A DNA stretch of 64,000 nucleotides from Coriaria nepalensis (lineage: Eukaryota; Streptophyta; Magnoliopsida; Cucurbitales; Coriariaceae): the NCBI GenBank assembly GCA_027186245.1, contig CP114485.1, positions 10,630,001 through 10,694,000 of the forward strand, read 5' to 3'. This document shows, in pieces, positions 1 to 11,067 of the stretch; positions within the stretch are counted from its first letter, which is position 1, and every line of letters begins with the position of its first letter. Under the pieces are notes generated by a model. That model saw nothing but the letters and a program-made list of their open reading frames with translations. It was not told where the DNA came from and made no database searches. The translations under genes were made by a program, and so were the position numbers.

Positions 1-1850
1 GAGAATAAAAATGATAACTATTAAAAAATTATATTTATGTAATGAATTAATGTTGGTTAATTTTATTTATATTAATTTATATTAATTTATATAATTATAA
101 ATATGTGGTGGTCTTATTTTAAATTTATTATAATATATATTTAATTAAATTATTGTTGATTTAAATTATTTTAAATATAATTAAATTATATAATTTATTT
201 AATAATTAAATATATATATATATACATATTCAAATTTTAATTTAAAATACATAATTTAATTAATTTAATAATATTAATTTATATTAACAATTAAAAATCA
301 TAAATGCCGACACGCACAGATAGGGATTACGCGGCACCCCAGCCGACCCCCCTTCTTTATGCCAAATTACTGCCTCGTCTTAAGCCAAGATCATCGTTTC
401 GACGCTATTTATTGGCTAATCTCAGCTCATAGTAGCTGTTCTTTTTATGTTGGGTGTCAAATCATGTCAGTTTGTATCAGTTCATATATGTCAGCTCATC
501 GATTCCATGCTGGGCTGTAACTTTTACCTTTATCGAGCCTCTTGGTTAATTTTTTTTTTTTTTTTTTTTTTTTTTTCAGTTTCATAGTTTACTGTAAGTC
601 TGTAAGAAGTTCATTTTGATCTTTATAGTTAACTTTCTTCTATGTTACTAAGAAATTTGAATTGGATCATTTTCGTCTTCAACTTTTGCTATTAACCAGG
701 CTTGCAAATTTCTACAGCCTGGCACTGACATGATGTTGATATAGCTTTGTGATATCTAACAAAAAGAGTAATCGGAGGTGAAAAAAAAAAAGAGAGATGA
801 TATAAATCTCTTTATTATAACTCGATCTCTTTCTCCTCTGTAAAAAGTGGAGATTGTCTGTTAGCGGAGGTGACCAACCATGAAGTGGGTTTTTTTTTTT
901 TTGTGGCCAAAATCTAAAGACTGAAGTGGTTGAATAAGATTTGTTCGGATTTAGATTTAGATGGACGAGTATTTATATTAAGTTAATTATATATTAGTTA
1001 TAATTTTGAATAATATTAAAAAAAAGTATAAGAAAAGATTATATCAAATCATTTTAATTAGAAAAATTCTTTTAAATAAATTACTTTTTTAAAAAGTATA
1101 AAGGAAAAAAAAAAAAACCCTTTGGAATATGACCGTTAGAATATGATCGTTGAAATATAACCATTGAAATATAACAGTTTGGAAAAGTGAAACAAGAAAA
1201 TAATGAAATTTATATATAAATAATAATACTTAATTGATTTAAAAAATAAAATGGAATTTAATATAAAGTTATTTAAAAAGTCATTAATTAAAATAAAATA
1301 AAATTTAAAAAACATGATAAAAAGTTGATGCGAATATTATTCTAATGTGCGTGAATTATTACACGAATGTTTAAGAGTTTATTTTAGAATAGTCTTATAT
1401 GTATTTATTTCTAAAATAACATTCTCCACCTTTTTTGTCTGCTGTCCCCACCACCATCGCCACCCTTCTCCACCATAAAATAATTCTCCCTTTAATAAAA
1501 GAAAAAAAAAATTGAATTTTAGATTATTTGATCGAGAAACGACGAGAGAGAATTATTTTCTAGTGCAAAAGGGTGGCCGTGGTGAGTGACGGCGATAGTG
1601 AAGGAAGATGGAGGAGATTTATTTAGGGGTGAATAAAAGAAAAATAATTAAAAGTGGGATTGAAAATATAAAAATTTAATATATATGTCAAATTATAATT
1701 TAAAATTACTTTCGACCACAACGATCAAAGGCGACAGCATTATAGGGGTTGGATAGGTGATGGTGAGGGGGTGGATTAATAATCAAATAAATTAAAATAA
1801 TGAAGTGAATTAAAGAGTATGAGAATAATAATTGTTTATGATCTAAAGTA
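1..1850. other. AT-rich intergenic spacer
   Basis: No coding exon is recognisable. The stretch is very AT-rich, with a poly-T run near 551-576, several A runs, and short G+C-richer islands around 300-520 and 1430-1780. Reading frames are short and resemble no family I know. Confidence 0.6.
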
Positions 1851-1859
1851 TTCATGATC

Positions 1860-2340
1860 ATATAATTATCAAGAAATGACATTTATAATCCGATAAGACA
1901 ATATATTCCATAGATTATCTTCTTAATGTGTAATATAGTTATTTTCATAACTATCGATATTAGAAAATATGTAGATAACTATGTAGGTGTTTACTAGAGA
2001 CTAAATTCACTAAATGTGAGCATAAGATAAATCTTAAGCAATAATACTAATAATTAATGAGATTTATCTTATGACTATGGTGTATGTGATTCTTAGACCT
2101 GATGTCACCCATGAAACTTATATATGGGATACCATACTTTGACATCACAAACAAATGTCATTGCTAAGGACTACGAAGGGTGAATGGTTGGATAGATGTC
2201 GAACAGTTAGACAACTTATGGATCTTTGCATTCTACCTATCAAGGAGTTTTTCCTGTTGATGAAGATTTAAAAGATTGATCGGTTTTGTAGATCTATATA
2301 GAATGAAAGATATTTTCTAAATTCATCATTTTATGTTTTT
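1860..2340. repeat. Diverged non-coding dispersed repeat (LTR-like)
   Basis: The text around 1985-2300 shares an ordered set of short words with 46450-46760, including TAGAGACTAA and CATACTTTGACATCA. No protein is encoded. The second copy lies inside a longer block that looks like a long terminal repeat, so this is probably an old fragment of the same family. Boundaries are approximate. Confidence 0.4.
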
Positions 2341-2344
2341 TGAG

Positions 2345-3600
2345 ATCTTTCGGAACTTTATGTCAAATATATATTACGAATATATGTCCCATGATCTTGA
2401 TCTTCATTTATGTTTATGATAGGTTCAAATTTTTCAAAAAATTTTCAATATTTGTTTCCACTATTAAATTGCTCGTAGACTTAACAATAACATCCTTATT
2501 TTTTAGAAATATGATGAGGACGAATGATGAGGGATGTAATGTGGAGCTATGATGAGGAGCTATGGTAAGGAGTTATGACCTCCTTATCCCTTAGATCCAA
2601 CCCCAACCGACCATCTCGTCATTAAACTGATGCCTAAATTTGGCCTTGTCAATTGTTTCAAGTATTGCAACGAAAAGATAAATATATTATGAATGCCATA
2701 ACATCTATATGCAAACAACAATTTTAAGATAATAAGAGATAGTGGACGAGATTTGATGTTTGATTATATTTCTTCTTTTTGCATGAAGCGTGATATTGTA
2801 ATTCTTGATATATGAGACATTTGTTGCACTAGGTGTGACTTAATTCATAAGTATTGACTAATTATATTTACTATTATATTAAATTATTTAATGTTATTAT
2901 AGATGTAAGAACTTAACGATCAATTTATGAATATTACAACAAATTTGTTCTTTCATATTGCGTTCTTGAAGGGGCCAACCTATAGGCCCAAATCCTGTTT
3001 ACGACGATATCATCCCCTTACTATCACCATGTCAGACAAGGCAGTCTTCATCCCAAGAGGTCGGCCCCACGAGCTCATTGACCCCGATATGTTTGCCCAA
3101 AGAGGTCGGCCCCAAGTAGGTCAATCTGAGGTGTCCCCCACCCTAGTGGTCTCCCCTCGAGGCTAGCCACTAGAGGCTTGCCTCGAGAGTTTGGCCCCTA
3201 AAGGTCTCCCCCAAAAGGTCGGTCTTTGGAGGTCAACCTAAGAAGACAGCTCCGATGGTGGCCTACCTTGTCCAAAGTTAACCTCCTCGCAACTATCATG
3301 GATTATTTGAAGATCGACTTTTTATCACCTCGATTTAGAAATCGGCCGATTGGTTCCATTGAGGTATTTTAAATTCCTAACTTATAATTAGCTTTGTTCG
3401 CCCAAAAGTTATTATTATTATTTATTATTGTTATTATTATTATTATTATTGTTATTATTAATGCATTTTATTTTTCATGTCATGGTCGTTCCTACCAACA
3501 AAAGAGGAGTGTAGAGATTGTAAGGAGTTTGCTACCATAATTATAGATAAACGTCAATGTATGGAGACAAAGTTTAGAAATGAAATAAAATACTAGTTTT
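2345..3600. other. Intergenic; G+C-rich repeat block and ATT microsatellite
   Basis: A locally G+C-rich block at about 2960-3340 interrupts the AT-rich background and contains the word AGGTCGGCCCC near 3058 and 3100, with a weaker AGGTCGGTC copy near 3217. It resembles the non-coding leader or LTR of a retrotransposon but has no domain. An imperfect ATT/GTT microsatellite lies at about 3410-3463. Short open frames here match no protein family. Confidence 0.4.
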
Positions 3601-3611
3601 CTATCTTAATT

Positions 3612-4958
3612 TTATATTTTCAACTTAAGAACCATTTCACCCCCACAGTTATGTCTTCGGAAACCCAACCTCCCCTTCTCTAAATCAAACTCAAAATAAA
3701 AGTCTTGTTGTAGGGTAGCACCCAATATAATTGCTGGCTCAGAAGAATCATTATCACTTGCTATAAATGCCAAACAAAATGTGTTTTCCTCAACTTCTAC
3801 GAAATAATTATAGAAAGGCAACTCCATACTCGCATTACCTTTGAATCGGTATACTAGTTTTGGAAAGGCGTTATAATTATCCTTCACTTTGAAGCAATGC
3901 TCTAGAAATCCCGTACTAACAATATTAGTAGCGTCCTTTTCCATTTGTTTTCTAAACTCTCGACCCATTAGATTAAAGATATCCCTATGTATAATCGTTA
4001 AACCTCTAGTTGTGTCCACTATAGTTCCTCCAAATCCATTAGATTTCGGAATCTGAAATTTTTTTGGAATATGCAAAGCTACGTTTCCCACAATGATATC
4101 TTGGAGAATTACGTAGTAGTAGTTCCGCAATAAGGGACTAAAGTTAGAAGGGCACTTGTGAAATTGTATATAGCTTAAGCCACCATTCAAAGCACCCTTA
4201 CTTATCTCATATTTGGGATGATGAACTATACCACTTGACAGGCAATAGGAGAATTTCTTGACACCCATTTGGGATGGTAATGAATCCAATCCACGACCAA
4301 ACCCGGCGAAACCAATTGGTGAGAGAGTAGATGATTTTGAGCAACCAAAAAGGAAATCATTCATAGTGTGATTAGAAATGTGTAGTGTGTCTAGTAGTAG
4401 ACGGCCCGTAGTAGTTAACACATTGCTTAGTGCATATTCGTAAGCCGGACAATCCTTGGAACAGTTTTGAGAGGAATATCTATTACAGCTTTCGCCATCT
4501 GATTGAGGTCGTTTTGCAATAACCCACCAACACTTGGGATTATTGCACATCACATGACCCCAAGTAGATGATGTTTGAGCGTCATAAATTGTTGGGAATC
4601 TTCTTTGGTTAATGCTTAAGATCGAAGGGAAGCATTTGAAATTGGGACCACAAGGAGACCAGACGAAGCTCGAACCCGTGCTGAAAATCCAATGAAGGGT
4701 TTGTGTAGGGGTTCCAAGCCCTATTGGAATTAGAAAAATACCAGGAGGTATTGCAACAAGAGGAATCTCGTAGTTGAATGAGCTAGGATCTTCAGTTTGG
4801 GGGATTTGCATTATTGAACGTATGGGTGTAAAATTTGTGGCGGTCGGGGGATACTGGAGCGTAGTGTCAACGTTCCACTTCTTTGCCATAGAAGGAAAAG
4901 TTAAGATAGATAACCAGAAGAAAGACATAAGCACATAAGGCATTGTTTGTTTGCCCAT
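3612..4958 (-). CDS. Aspartic-protease-like protein (pepsin A1 family) with altered active site
   Basis: Single-exon gene of 448 residues, the usual length and architecture for plant A1 (nepenthesin-type, At4g16563-like) aspartic proteases. A hydrophobic N-terminus (residues 7-24) looks like a secretion signal. The N-terminal lobe has IGLGTPTQ (79-86) followed by a Cys-rich insert; PIGFAGFGRG (214-223) and KFSYCL (235-240) are typical of the subfamily. The C-terminal lobe ends with the usual FDLEKGRLGFRRHNC (424-438). Oddly, the first catalytic motif, normally Asp-Thr-Gly-Ser, reads Ser-Thr-Gly-Ser (Ser93; AGC codon at 4680-4682), and the second, normally Asp-Ser-Gly, reads Asp-Thr-Thr (Asp315). 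Lacking one catalytic Asp, it should not cleave peptides by the family mechanism, yet the frame is fully open. It may act as a non-catalytic binding or inhibitor-like protein, or be a young pseudogene. A TATA box lies about 80 bp upstream of the ATG. Confidence 0.85.
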   Translation of the reverse strand: MGKQTMPYVLMSFFWLSILTFPSMAKKWNVDTTLQYPPTATNFTPIRSIMQIPQTEDPSSFNYEIPLVAIPPGIFLIPIGLGTPTQTLHWIFSTGSSFVWSPCGPNFKCFPSILSINQRRFPTIYDAQTSSTWGHVMCNNPKCWWVIAKRPQSDGESCNRYSSQNCSKDCPAYEYALSNVLTTTGRLLLDTLHISNHTMNDFLFGCSKSSTLSPIGFAGFGRGLDSLPSQMGVKKFSYCLSSGIVHHPKYEISKGALNGGLSYIQFHKCPSNFSPLLRNYYYVILQDIIVGNVALHIPKKFQIPKSNGFGGTIVDTTRGLTIIHRDIFNLMGREFRKQMEKDATNIVSTGFLEHCFKVKDNYNAFPKLVYRFKGNASMELPFYNYFVEVEENTFCLAFIASDNDSSEPAIILGATLQQDFYFEFDLEKGRLGFRRHNCGGEMVLKLKI

Positions 4959-5033
4959 TTCTTATGTATGAATATCAAACAATATTACTGAAATATTGAA
5001 GTTATTTGTATCGGCTGGAGGCCAAGTAGTCGT

Positions 5034-5043
5034 CTTTTTATAG
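5034..5043 (-). promoter_or_regulatory. TATA box of the aspartic-protease-like gene
   Basis: On the minus strand this reads CTATAAAAAG, about 75-85 bp upstream of the ATG at 4958. That leaves room for a short leader, so it fits as the core promoter. Confidence 0.5.
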
Positions 5044-6059
5044 GTAAATCAAGTAAGGGTAATTTAAAGAATTAGGTACGAGATGATTCCATCATCATTT
5101 TCAAAAGGTCACATATATAACTTAGAATTCTAGTAAGGAATTGGATCAGACATTAGGCTAGAACCAAACTTCTCATTTGACAGTGGCAGAGTGTTATGGT
5201 ATGTTTTTAACAAGTGTATGGGACCACTACTGGGGGTAGGAAAATCTTTATATGATTGGCTCAAGGTGTTTTGACTCCTTGCCATGCCTGCGAACCATGC
5301 ATATGACATGCTTTAGAGTACACCAAGAGTCTCAAAATTATAAAATCAAAGGTGCTCAAATTAATTCCAAGGCCGTCCATATATATATACAATTGTATAC
5401 CCTATTTCCCAACTAATTAATGTCTGTTTCTCTGGTAATTTTTCTTGATATAGTCTCTGCTTATTTTAAATATAGATAATTGTATCTTATGAAGACTGAA
5501 AAGACAATAATAAATTGGTACTATCTGGATAACCTAAAGGAACGTTATTAATCAAGATGCCCAATCTTTTATCAAGTAGCAAAATAATATTTGAATATAT
5601 ATAAATTAAGCCAAATATTAGACAAACTAATCATTATCGAAGTTTAATCCTTTTATCATTATCTAAATTTTTCACTAATCAACTCAATTAGATTGTCTAC
5701 TTAGAGATGAAATTCCCAGTAATTAATTACACCTCCCTTTAAAAAAATTGAAGTAGAAATAAAATAAAAGTCTTAACCTATAATTATTGGTAATTTTACA
5801 TGTTACAGGTTTGGAGTAGACGCATTTGCAATAAGGTTCGGTGTTAAGAATATTATTGTGTTTCTCACCACTGGAATCTTGCTTATTGCTCATCCGGCGG
5901 GTATTTTCATTGCAATTTTGATGCCTAAGGTTATGAAAATGTGAAAAAATTAATATATTAACATGTTATGTTTATACTCGATTTTGAGTGAAGCCCACTT
6001 CATATAAACAAAAGGTCAAAGTTGATTCGGATTCTCCTCCGCGAGAGCTTCAAATCGGT

Positions 6060-6730
6060 ATATGATATGCTCAAAATGATTAATGGGTGAATGAGAAATT
6101 GAATCTCAAAGTATAACCATTAGAATGGTTTGAAGGAGAAAAAAAAATTGGAGGAAAATTTTTGTCCTACATTGGAAAGAGGAACAAGTAGGAGAGTGTT
6201 TATATAGAATTGCACATTTGTTAATAGATAATAAAATATAAGCTAGAATGCTTTTTCTTGCGCGCGTCTGTAAGAGGTGCAATTCTGGACCGGATCGGGT
6301 TTGATTCATGTGCGCCTGTATCTGAGCACGTTGAATGTCGACCTAAAAAAGATTGGTTTGCCTTGGCCCACTTTTGTTTTCTTCATGAATTTTTTTTTGT
6401 CTCTTCATATTCTTCTACAAAAATGTATGAAGATGAAAAGTTATAATTTAATCAACCAAATTAAATTTCAGATTAATTTTCAATAATCACCTCTCCCCTC
6501 ATGAGCATATAAATTGGCAACTTCCTTCCATTTGGAAACACACCAACAAAAATCGAAAGCTCTCTCTTTTCATTATTCTCTTTAGAGTTCTAAGTTTTTA
6601 GTGTGGTAGAGTTCGAGCCACTGTTTGAGTTTGCCGAGAATAGTTCGGTGGTGCACCGCTTCTCTTCGTCTCTGTTGTATCATGGGAAATAGACGTCATT
6701 CAACTTTCTGCATTAACGTGAGGGAGGCAA
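6060..6730 (+). repeat. Probable solo LTR inside the prenyltransferase relic
   Basis: The segment has the look of a Copia-type long terminal repeat: a TTGTCCTACATTGGAAAGAG stretch near 6162, a TTTATATAGA promoter-like box near 6200, then a transcribed-looking CT-rich leader with cap-like and GTGGTGCACC sequences near 6650. No second copy or coding domain accompanies it. Exact ends and target duplications could not be set. Confidence 0.35.
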
Positions 6731-8084
6731 ATCTGTTTTAAGAAAACTACTGCATAAGAGGTCTCAGTTTGATTCTCTATTTCTGTTTCATTCTGTTATT
6801 TCAGATTCTGCTCTATTTTATTTTTCTATTATATTATATTTTTACAAATTTCATTATGTTCTATTCTTTTTATTTTTACAAATTATATTATATTATGATT
6901 TTTTTCTCTTCTATTTTATTTTATATATTTTATTATTTTATTCTATTTTTATAGATTATATTTTATTTATACAGATTCTATTTTACAGTATCCCAATTTT
7001 ACAGATTCAATCTTTAATTTTTACCCTTCTTTCTAAATGACCAGACACCAAACTAACATTTAAGCTAACTACTCTTCTATCAAAATTAAATGGGAAGTTG
7101 TAATAACTTTACACAATTACATAGAATCGATAAGAAACATCCATCGAAAGGTATAACGTGTTATAGATTCAAAATATTACCCGTCTCTAAATCTAAGATA
7201 CTTTCCAACGGTGCTCAAATAAGTGTAGAAATCATTCTCCTTTTTTTTTTCTTTTTTTTTTTTTAACTTTCTTAGTAGTTGAAGTCACTATTTATTTATT
7301 TACTTTTTTTTTCTATAAGATTAAATTATGACAAATGAGTCTCGTTCAACATGAATAAACCATGATCATGCTACAGATTCATTATTAGCTTGTTCCTCTT
7401 CGAAGCATTTAGTTGTGAGATTAATTTGTAAATTTTTGTTTTTTTTACAGGCTGGTTTCAGGCTCTGTATATTTGTACCAGCTAATATTATCATGGCATT
7501 GTGCCTTTTTTATAAGGTCTATTCCTACGTTTTACTCTTTATTTTTATATATTAGACTATAGATTAAAAAGCCATTAAAACTTAAGAGTATAATTGGGAC
7601 TGGAACTGTTGAGAATGCATCTTAGAAATACATAAATTTTGAGAACTTTATATATATATATATATTTATATAATAGATCACTTGTTTAATTGTTAATTTA
7701 TTTTTGATTAAAAAATTAAATTTTTATATAATATCATAATCAAACTTAATATATGATCTTATGTATATTTTATGTCAGTCATATCCACTCATTACTAATA
7801 AATAAATTTTGATGTACAAGCTCAAATTTATATTAAGAATAAAACAATTATTCTCACTAAAATAAAGAAAAATATTTTTTTTCATTTTAACTAAATCAGA
7901 TGTATCGATAAAAATCAATCTAATTATTTATTTATAATATATATATTTTACGTATTTTTTAAATTTTAGTATAATATTAATTAAAATAATATTTATAATT
8001 TTTTCAATTTCAAAATATTACATTTTTCTTTCTTATTCACATTTATATTCTTTATACAATTAAATAAATATAAACAAATTATTA

Positions 8085-8097
8085 TTATCATTTTTAT

Positions 8098-8146
<49 letters not shown>
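8085..8146. repeat. ATT/AAT trinucleotide microsatellite with a dyad
   Basis: A run of ATA/AAT triplets (about 8100-8127) switches directly to ATT triplets (about 8128-8145), so the tract can fold on itself. It lies in the B-C intron of the prenyltransferase relic. Confidence 0.8.
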
Positions 8147-8339
8147 AACGTGTATTTTTTTAGAATATGTAATGTACTTTTCTGCCTTTGCTTGTTCATT
8201 AATTTATGGGGCATAATTCGAGTGTGATTATTCTATGAGCAATAAGATTCATTATACTTCCCTACACCATTTTTTTTTTCTTTTTTTTTTTCAGACACGG
8301 GAACTGGACCAAGCAAAAATCACTCCCAGCTAAATTATT

Positions 8340-10700
8340 TGGATTCTTCTAATGATTTATAAGAGATTACTTTTAATCTTTTTAAGATCCAAAATGACAA
8401 GTGGTGGTATATTTTATATATGCTTCAATTATTACTTTTTTTTTAAAATTTTTTATAGATATTATTTTCCTTTATTTAATTTTTTATTGAACTCGGTCTA
8501 TAAAAAATATATTAAAAATAATTTTTATTTTATAAAAAATATAACGATAAAGTATTTTTAAAGAATGATGACTTTTTATAATAATAAATTTTATTATATA
8601 GATTAATTGAGTATACATATACTTTAAACTTTCTCTATACATTTTTTTTGATATAATTACATTTTTTTTCTATGAAGTTTATAATTACAACATTCAATTA
8701 ATCGAGAATAACAATAATTTTCCTTACGTTGTTGACTCTTCATGTTGATTACATAGACATCCTCATCGGTTGGATGTATGGATATTGTTATGTTCAAATT
8801 ACTTCTTCGAATTAAATATCAGTTTAGAAATTTATGAAACTTGTATGTTAATCAAAAATTACTTTTCATTTTTTCCTTCTTTTTTTTGTTTTTTGTTTCA
8901 TCTTCTTCTCTCATTCATGTCAAGACTCAAATTTTCATAATTTTCGTCTACTCCTCTTTCTCTCGGGATCCCTCAAACCGTCCACCCCTTTGCGATAGCC
9001 TTCTGTTTTCCTTTATTGTATACGTATTTCTTCTTCTCTAAATCTTCGTCTTCGAATCTTCTTTTTTCTCTAAAATAATGGAACTAGGGTTAATTAATTA
9101 ATTTTTTTTATAGTTAAATGAAATTAGGGTGATTTGTATAATCATTAAGGTTAGCTGACTTTGTTTGTATATTGTTTGTATAAATTTTGTGTATAATCTG
9201 AATTTTTAGTGCTAGATTAAATTAGAGGAGGTTGATTTTTTTAAAGGGTTAGATGAAATTAGGGATATTTGCATAATTTTTTAGTTGATTCAACATAAAA
9301 AAATTAGGGCTATTTGTATAATTGATTAAAGTTATCTGCTTATAGAAGTCGACACAAATTCTTGTCCTATCTTTTACAGTTTTCATCTCTACAATTCTGA
9401 TAGTGTCATAAATGCAGTTAAACCTTATGCAATTATGTTTAGAGCTAACACTAATGATCTTCAAAATTGTTTGGTCATAGTTATTTGGTGGTTACAATCT
9501 GGTTTCTAAATCCACATATTGGTAGTTAGGTAATTCATTGTCTTAAGCTCTTCATATTCGCAAAGCATAAAGGCTTGATAACTCGGTGGAGAATCTTTCC
9601 TTTGGGGGCATTGACAAGCATTGGGCAGTGCATGGAATGATTAGGATTGCCTGTCCATGCTTGAAAATATTGTAATGTTATCTCAGAGTTTACAGAACTA
9701 GTCTTTCTTAACCATCTTTATTCTTAATAATTCTTCATTTCATGTTTTTCTTTTCTTTAGGATCCGTCCTCACGTCTTTTTGTTCCCATCCTTCTATTTC
9801 TACATGCAGCAGATGGTTCTATTGCACCATCTTTATTGGAGGTTTGTGTGATCTGTTTTCAATATGGTTGAATCACAATATCCATGTTGCAGACATGAAA
9901 GTCAATTACATCGAAGGGGATTCAAGTGCTTGAACTTGTAAGAGAAGAAAACCTGGTTCTTTTGAGCAATGAATGGAAGCAGTGTAGATTGTTATGTTTA
10001 ATCGTGGATACCGCTTAATAGATTTTATGTTTAATTATTGATTTCTTTCCCCTTTTTTTATTTTTTTTTATTTTTAAAGAACATATTTTAAATGCAATCT
10101 TGTATTAAGAGTCGGAAAGTATAATTTAGAATTTATTTTAAATGCAATATTATATTTTGTTTTTTACCCTACTCTCTCTCTTTTTTATTTTTTAATTTAG
10201 AAAATTTTTCATCGTAAATTCTAAAATAAATAATTAAATCTATAATATTATTAAATACATTAAAAATAATATAAAAATAATTTAAAATTAAAATTAATTA
10301 AAAAAATTATCCCTACCCAATTCTTCGTTTCTCAATCATTAATACCCATCACACATGCCCTACTTAAACATCATCCATGCATGGCATACCTAGATACCAT
10401 AAATCGACAGGGAGAGGTTCAGAGTAAGAGAGAGAAGGTGGTTGAAATACTACTTATCAGAGCTGCAGTAGTAGTACTGACCCGTATCTTTTTCCTAGAC
10501 CAGACGGTGAAGGACAGAAACAGTAACCCATTCGTCAAAGACGTCTCTACCTTATATTTAGCTCCTACGGAACTGCTATGGCAGCCTTTTTTTTATTTTC
10601 AATTTTATTTTTCTTTTTTCTTTCAAAAAGAATAACTCCTACTCTGACCTCTCATTTACTCCTCAGTCCGTCTTTTTAAATCCTCCCCTTTTAAATTAAA
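8340..10700. other. Intergenic stretch with one exon-like segment; upstream region of the HD-Zip III gene
   Basis: Mostly AT-rich with long T-rich runs. The only coding-looking piece is 9761-9841: preceded by TTCTTTAG, followed by GTTTGTG, exactly 27 open codons (DPSSRLFVPILLFLHAADGS at the start). It faintly recalls the SRLVPLVLLLVDGS stretch of type B histone acetyltransferases, but needs gaps and has no partner exon I could find. The part from about 10300 onward is the likely promoter of the HD-Zip gene at 11068. Confidence 0.35.
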
Positions 10701-10754
10701 TGTTTATTACTGTCTGTGTTTTCAAATCACACAGTTAGAAAAACCAGAGCCTGC

Positions 10755-10866
10755 GTTCTCTCGCTCTCTCGCTCTCTCTCTCTCTCACCGTGTCTCTTTC
10801 TGTGGGTTTCTCTCTCTTCATTTGTGTTTGGAATAAAACCCCCCTCTTTCTCAGACTCTTCCCCCA
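10755..10866 (+). repeat. CT-rich leader with CTCTCG/CT microsatellite
   Basis: Repeated CTCTCG and CT dinucleotides (10756-10787) pass into a broader pyrimidine-rich stretch directly upstream of the HD-Zip III start. Such CT/GAGA tracts are common in plant core promoters and 5' leaders, and GAGA-binding BPC proteins can use them. The role here is inferred. Confidence 0.6.
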
Positions 10867-10920
10867 ACTGGGTTTTTAACATTTAATCGTTTAGAGAGGA
10901 AGAATCGTTGAGCCATCTTG

Positions 10921-10977
10921 ATGGAGAGAGGAGGCGAGGAAGAGGAAGAACAAGAAGAACCCCTTTTCACATATTAG
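10921..10977 (+). promoter_or_regulatory. Upstream ORF in the HD-Zip III leader
   Basis: An ATG at 10921 opens an 18-codon frame rich in Glu (a run of five, EEEEE) ending in TAG at 10975-10977, 90 bp before the main ATG and in the same frame. If this part is transcribed and not spliced out it would act as a short uORF and could lower translation of the main protein. Whether it is in the mature leader cannot be told from DNA alone. Confidence 0.4.
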
Positions 10978-11067
10978 CCCTCCCACTTCAAGAACTTTTC
11001 TTTTCTTTTTCTGGGTCGCTCTTTTTTCTTCATTTCTTTTTGTGGGTTTTTCTGTTAGTTGTTTGAA

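Larger units (their letters stand above)
5809..8333 (+). pseudogene. UbiA prenyltransferase 3' exons (homogentisate/flavonoid prenyltransferase-like), broken
   Basis: Three successive exon-like blocks match the C-terminal part of plant UbiA prenyltransferases, membrane enzymes that put prenyl or phytyl tails on aromatic acceptors. Exon A is 5809-5929 (TTACAG acceptor, GTTATG donor) and encodes FGVDAFAIRFGVKN plus a hydrophobic segment ending in LMPK; the family has a similar FGI/V-STFA-LGV-N stretch. Exon B is 7451-7516 (22 codons, AGFRLCIFVPANIIMALCLF). Exon C starts at 8295 (TCAG acceptor) with ELDQAKITPS, where the family has WVLEQANYTKEA, then hits TAA at 8331-8333 before the last membrane segment. 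The phases of A to B to C agree. The Asp-rich active-site exons are not present upstream, so this is a 5'-truncated, prematurely stopped relic. The A-B intron (about 1.5 kb) carries an LTR-like insert. The identification is from remembered family patterns. Confidence 0.6.

Noticed and set aside
2927..3166. 79-residue frame with repeated RGRP
   Set aside because: Comes from the AGGTCGGCCCC repeat block; no start context or homologue.
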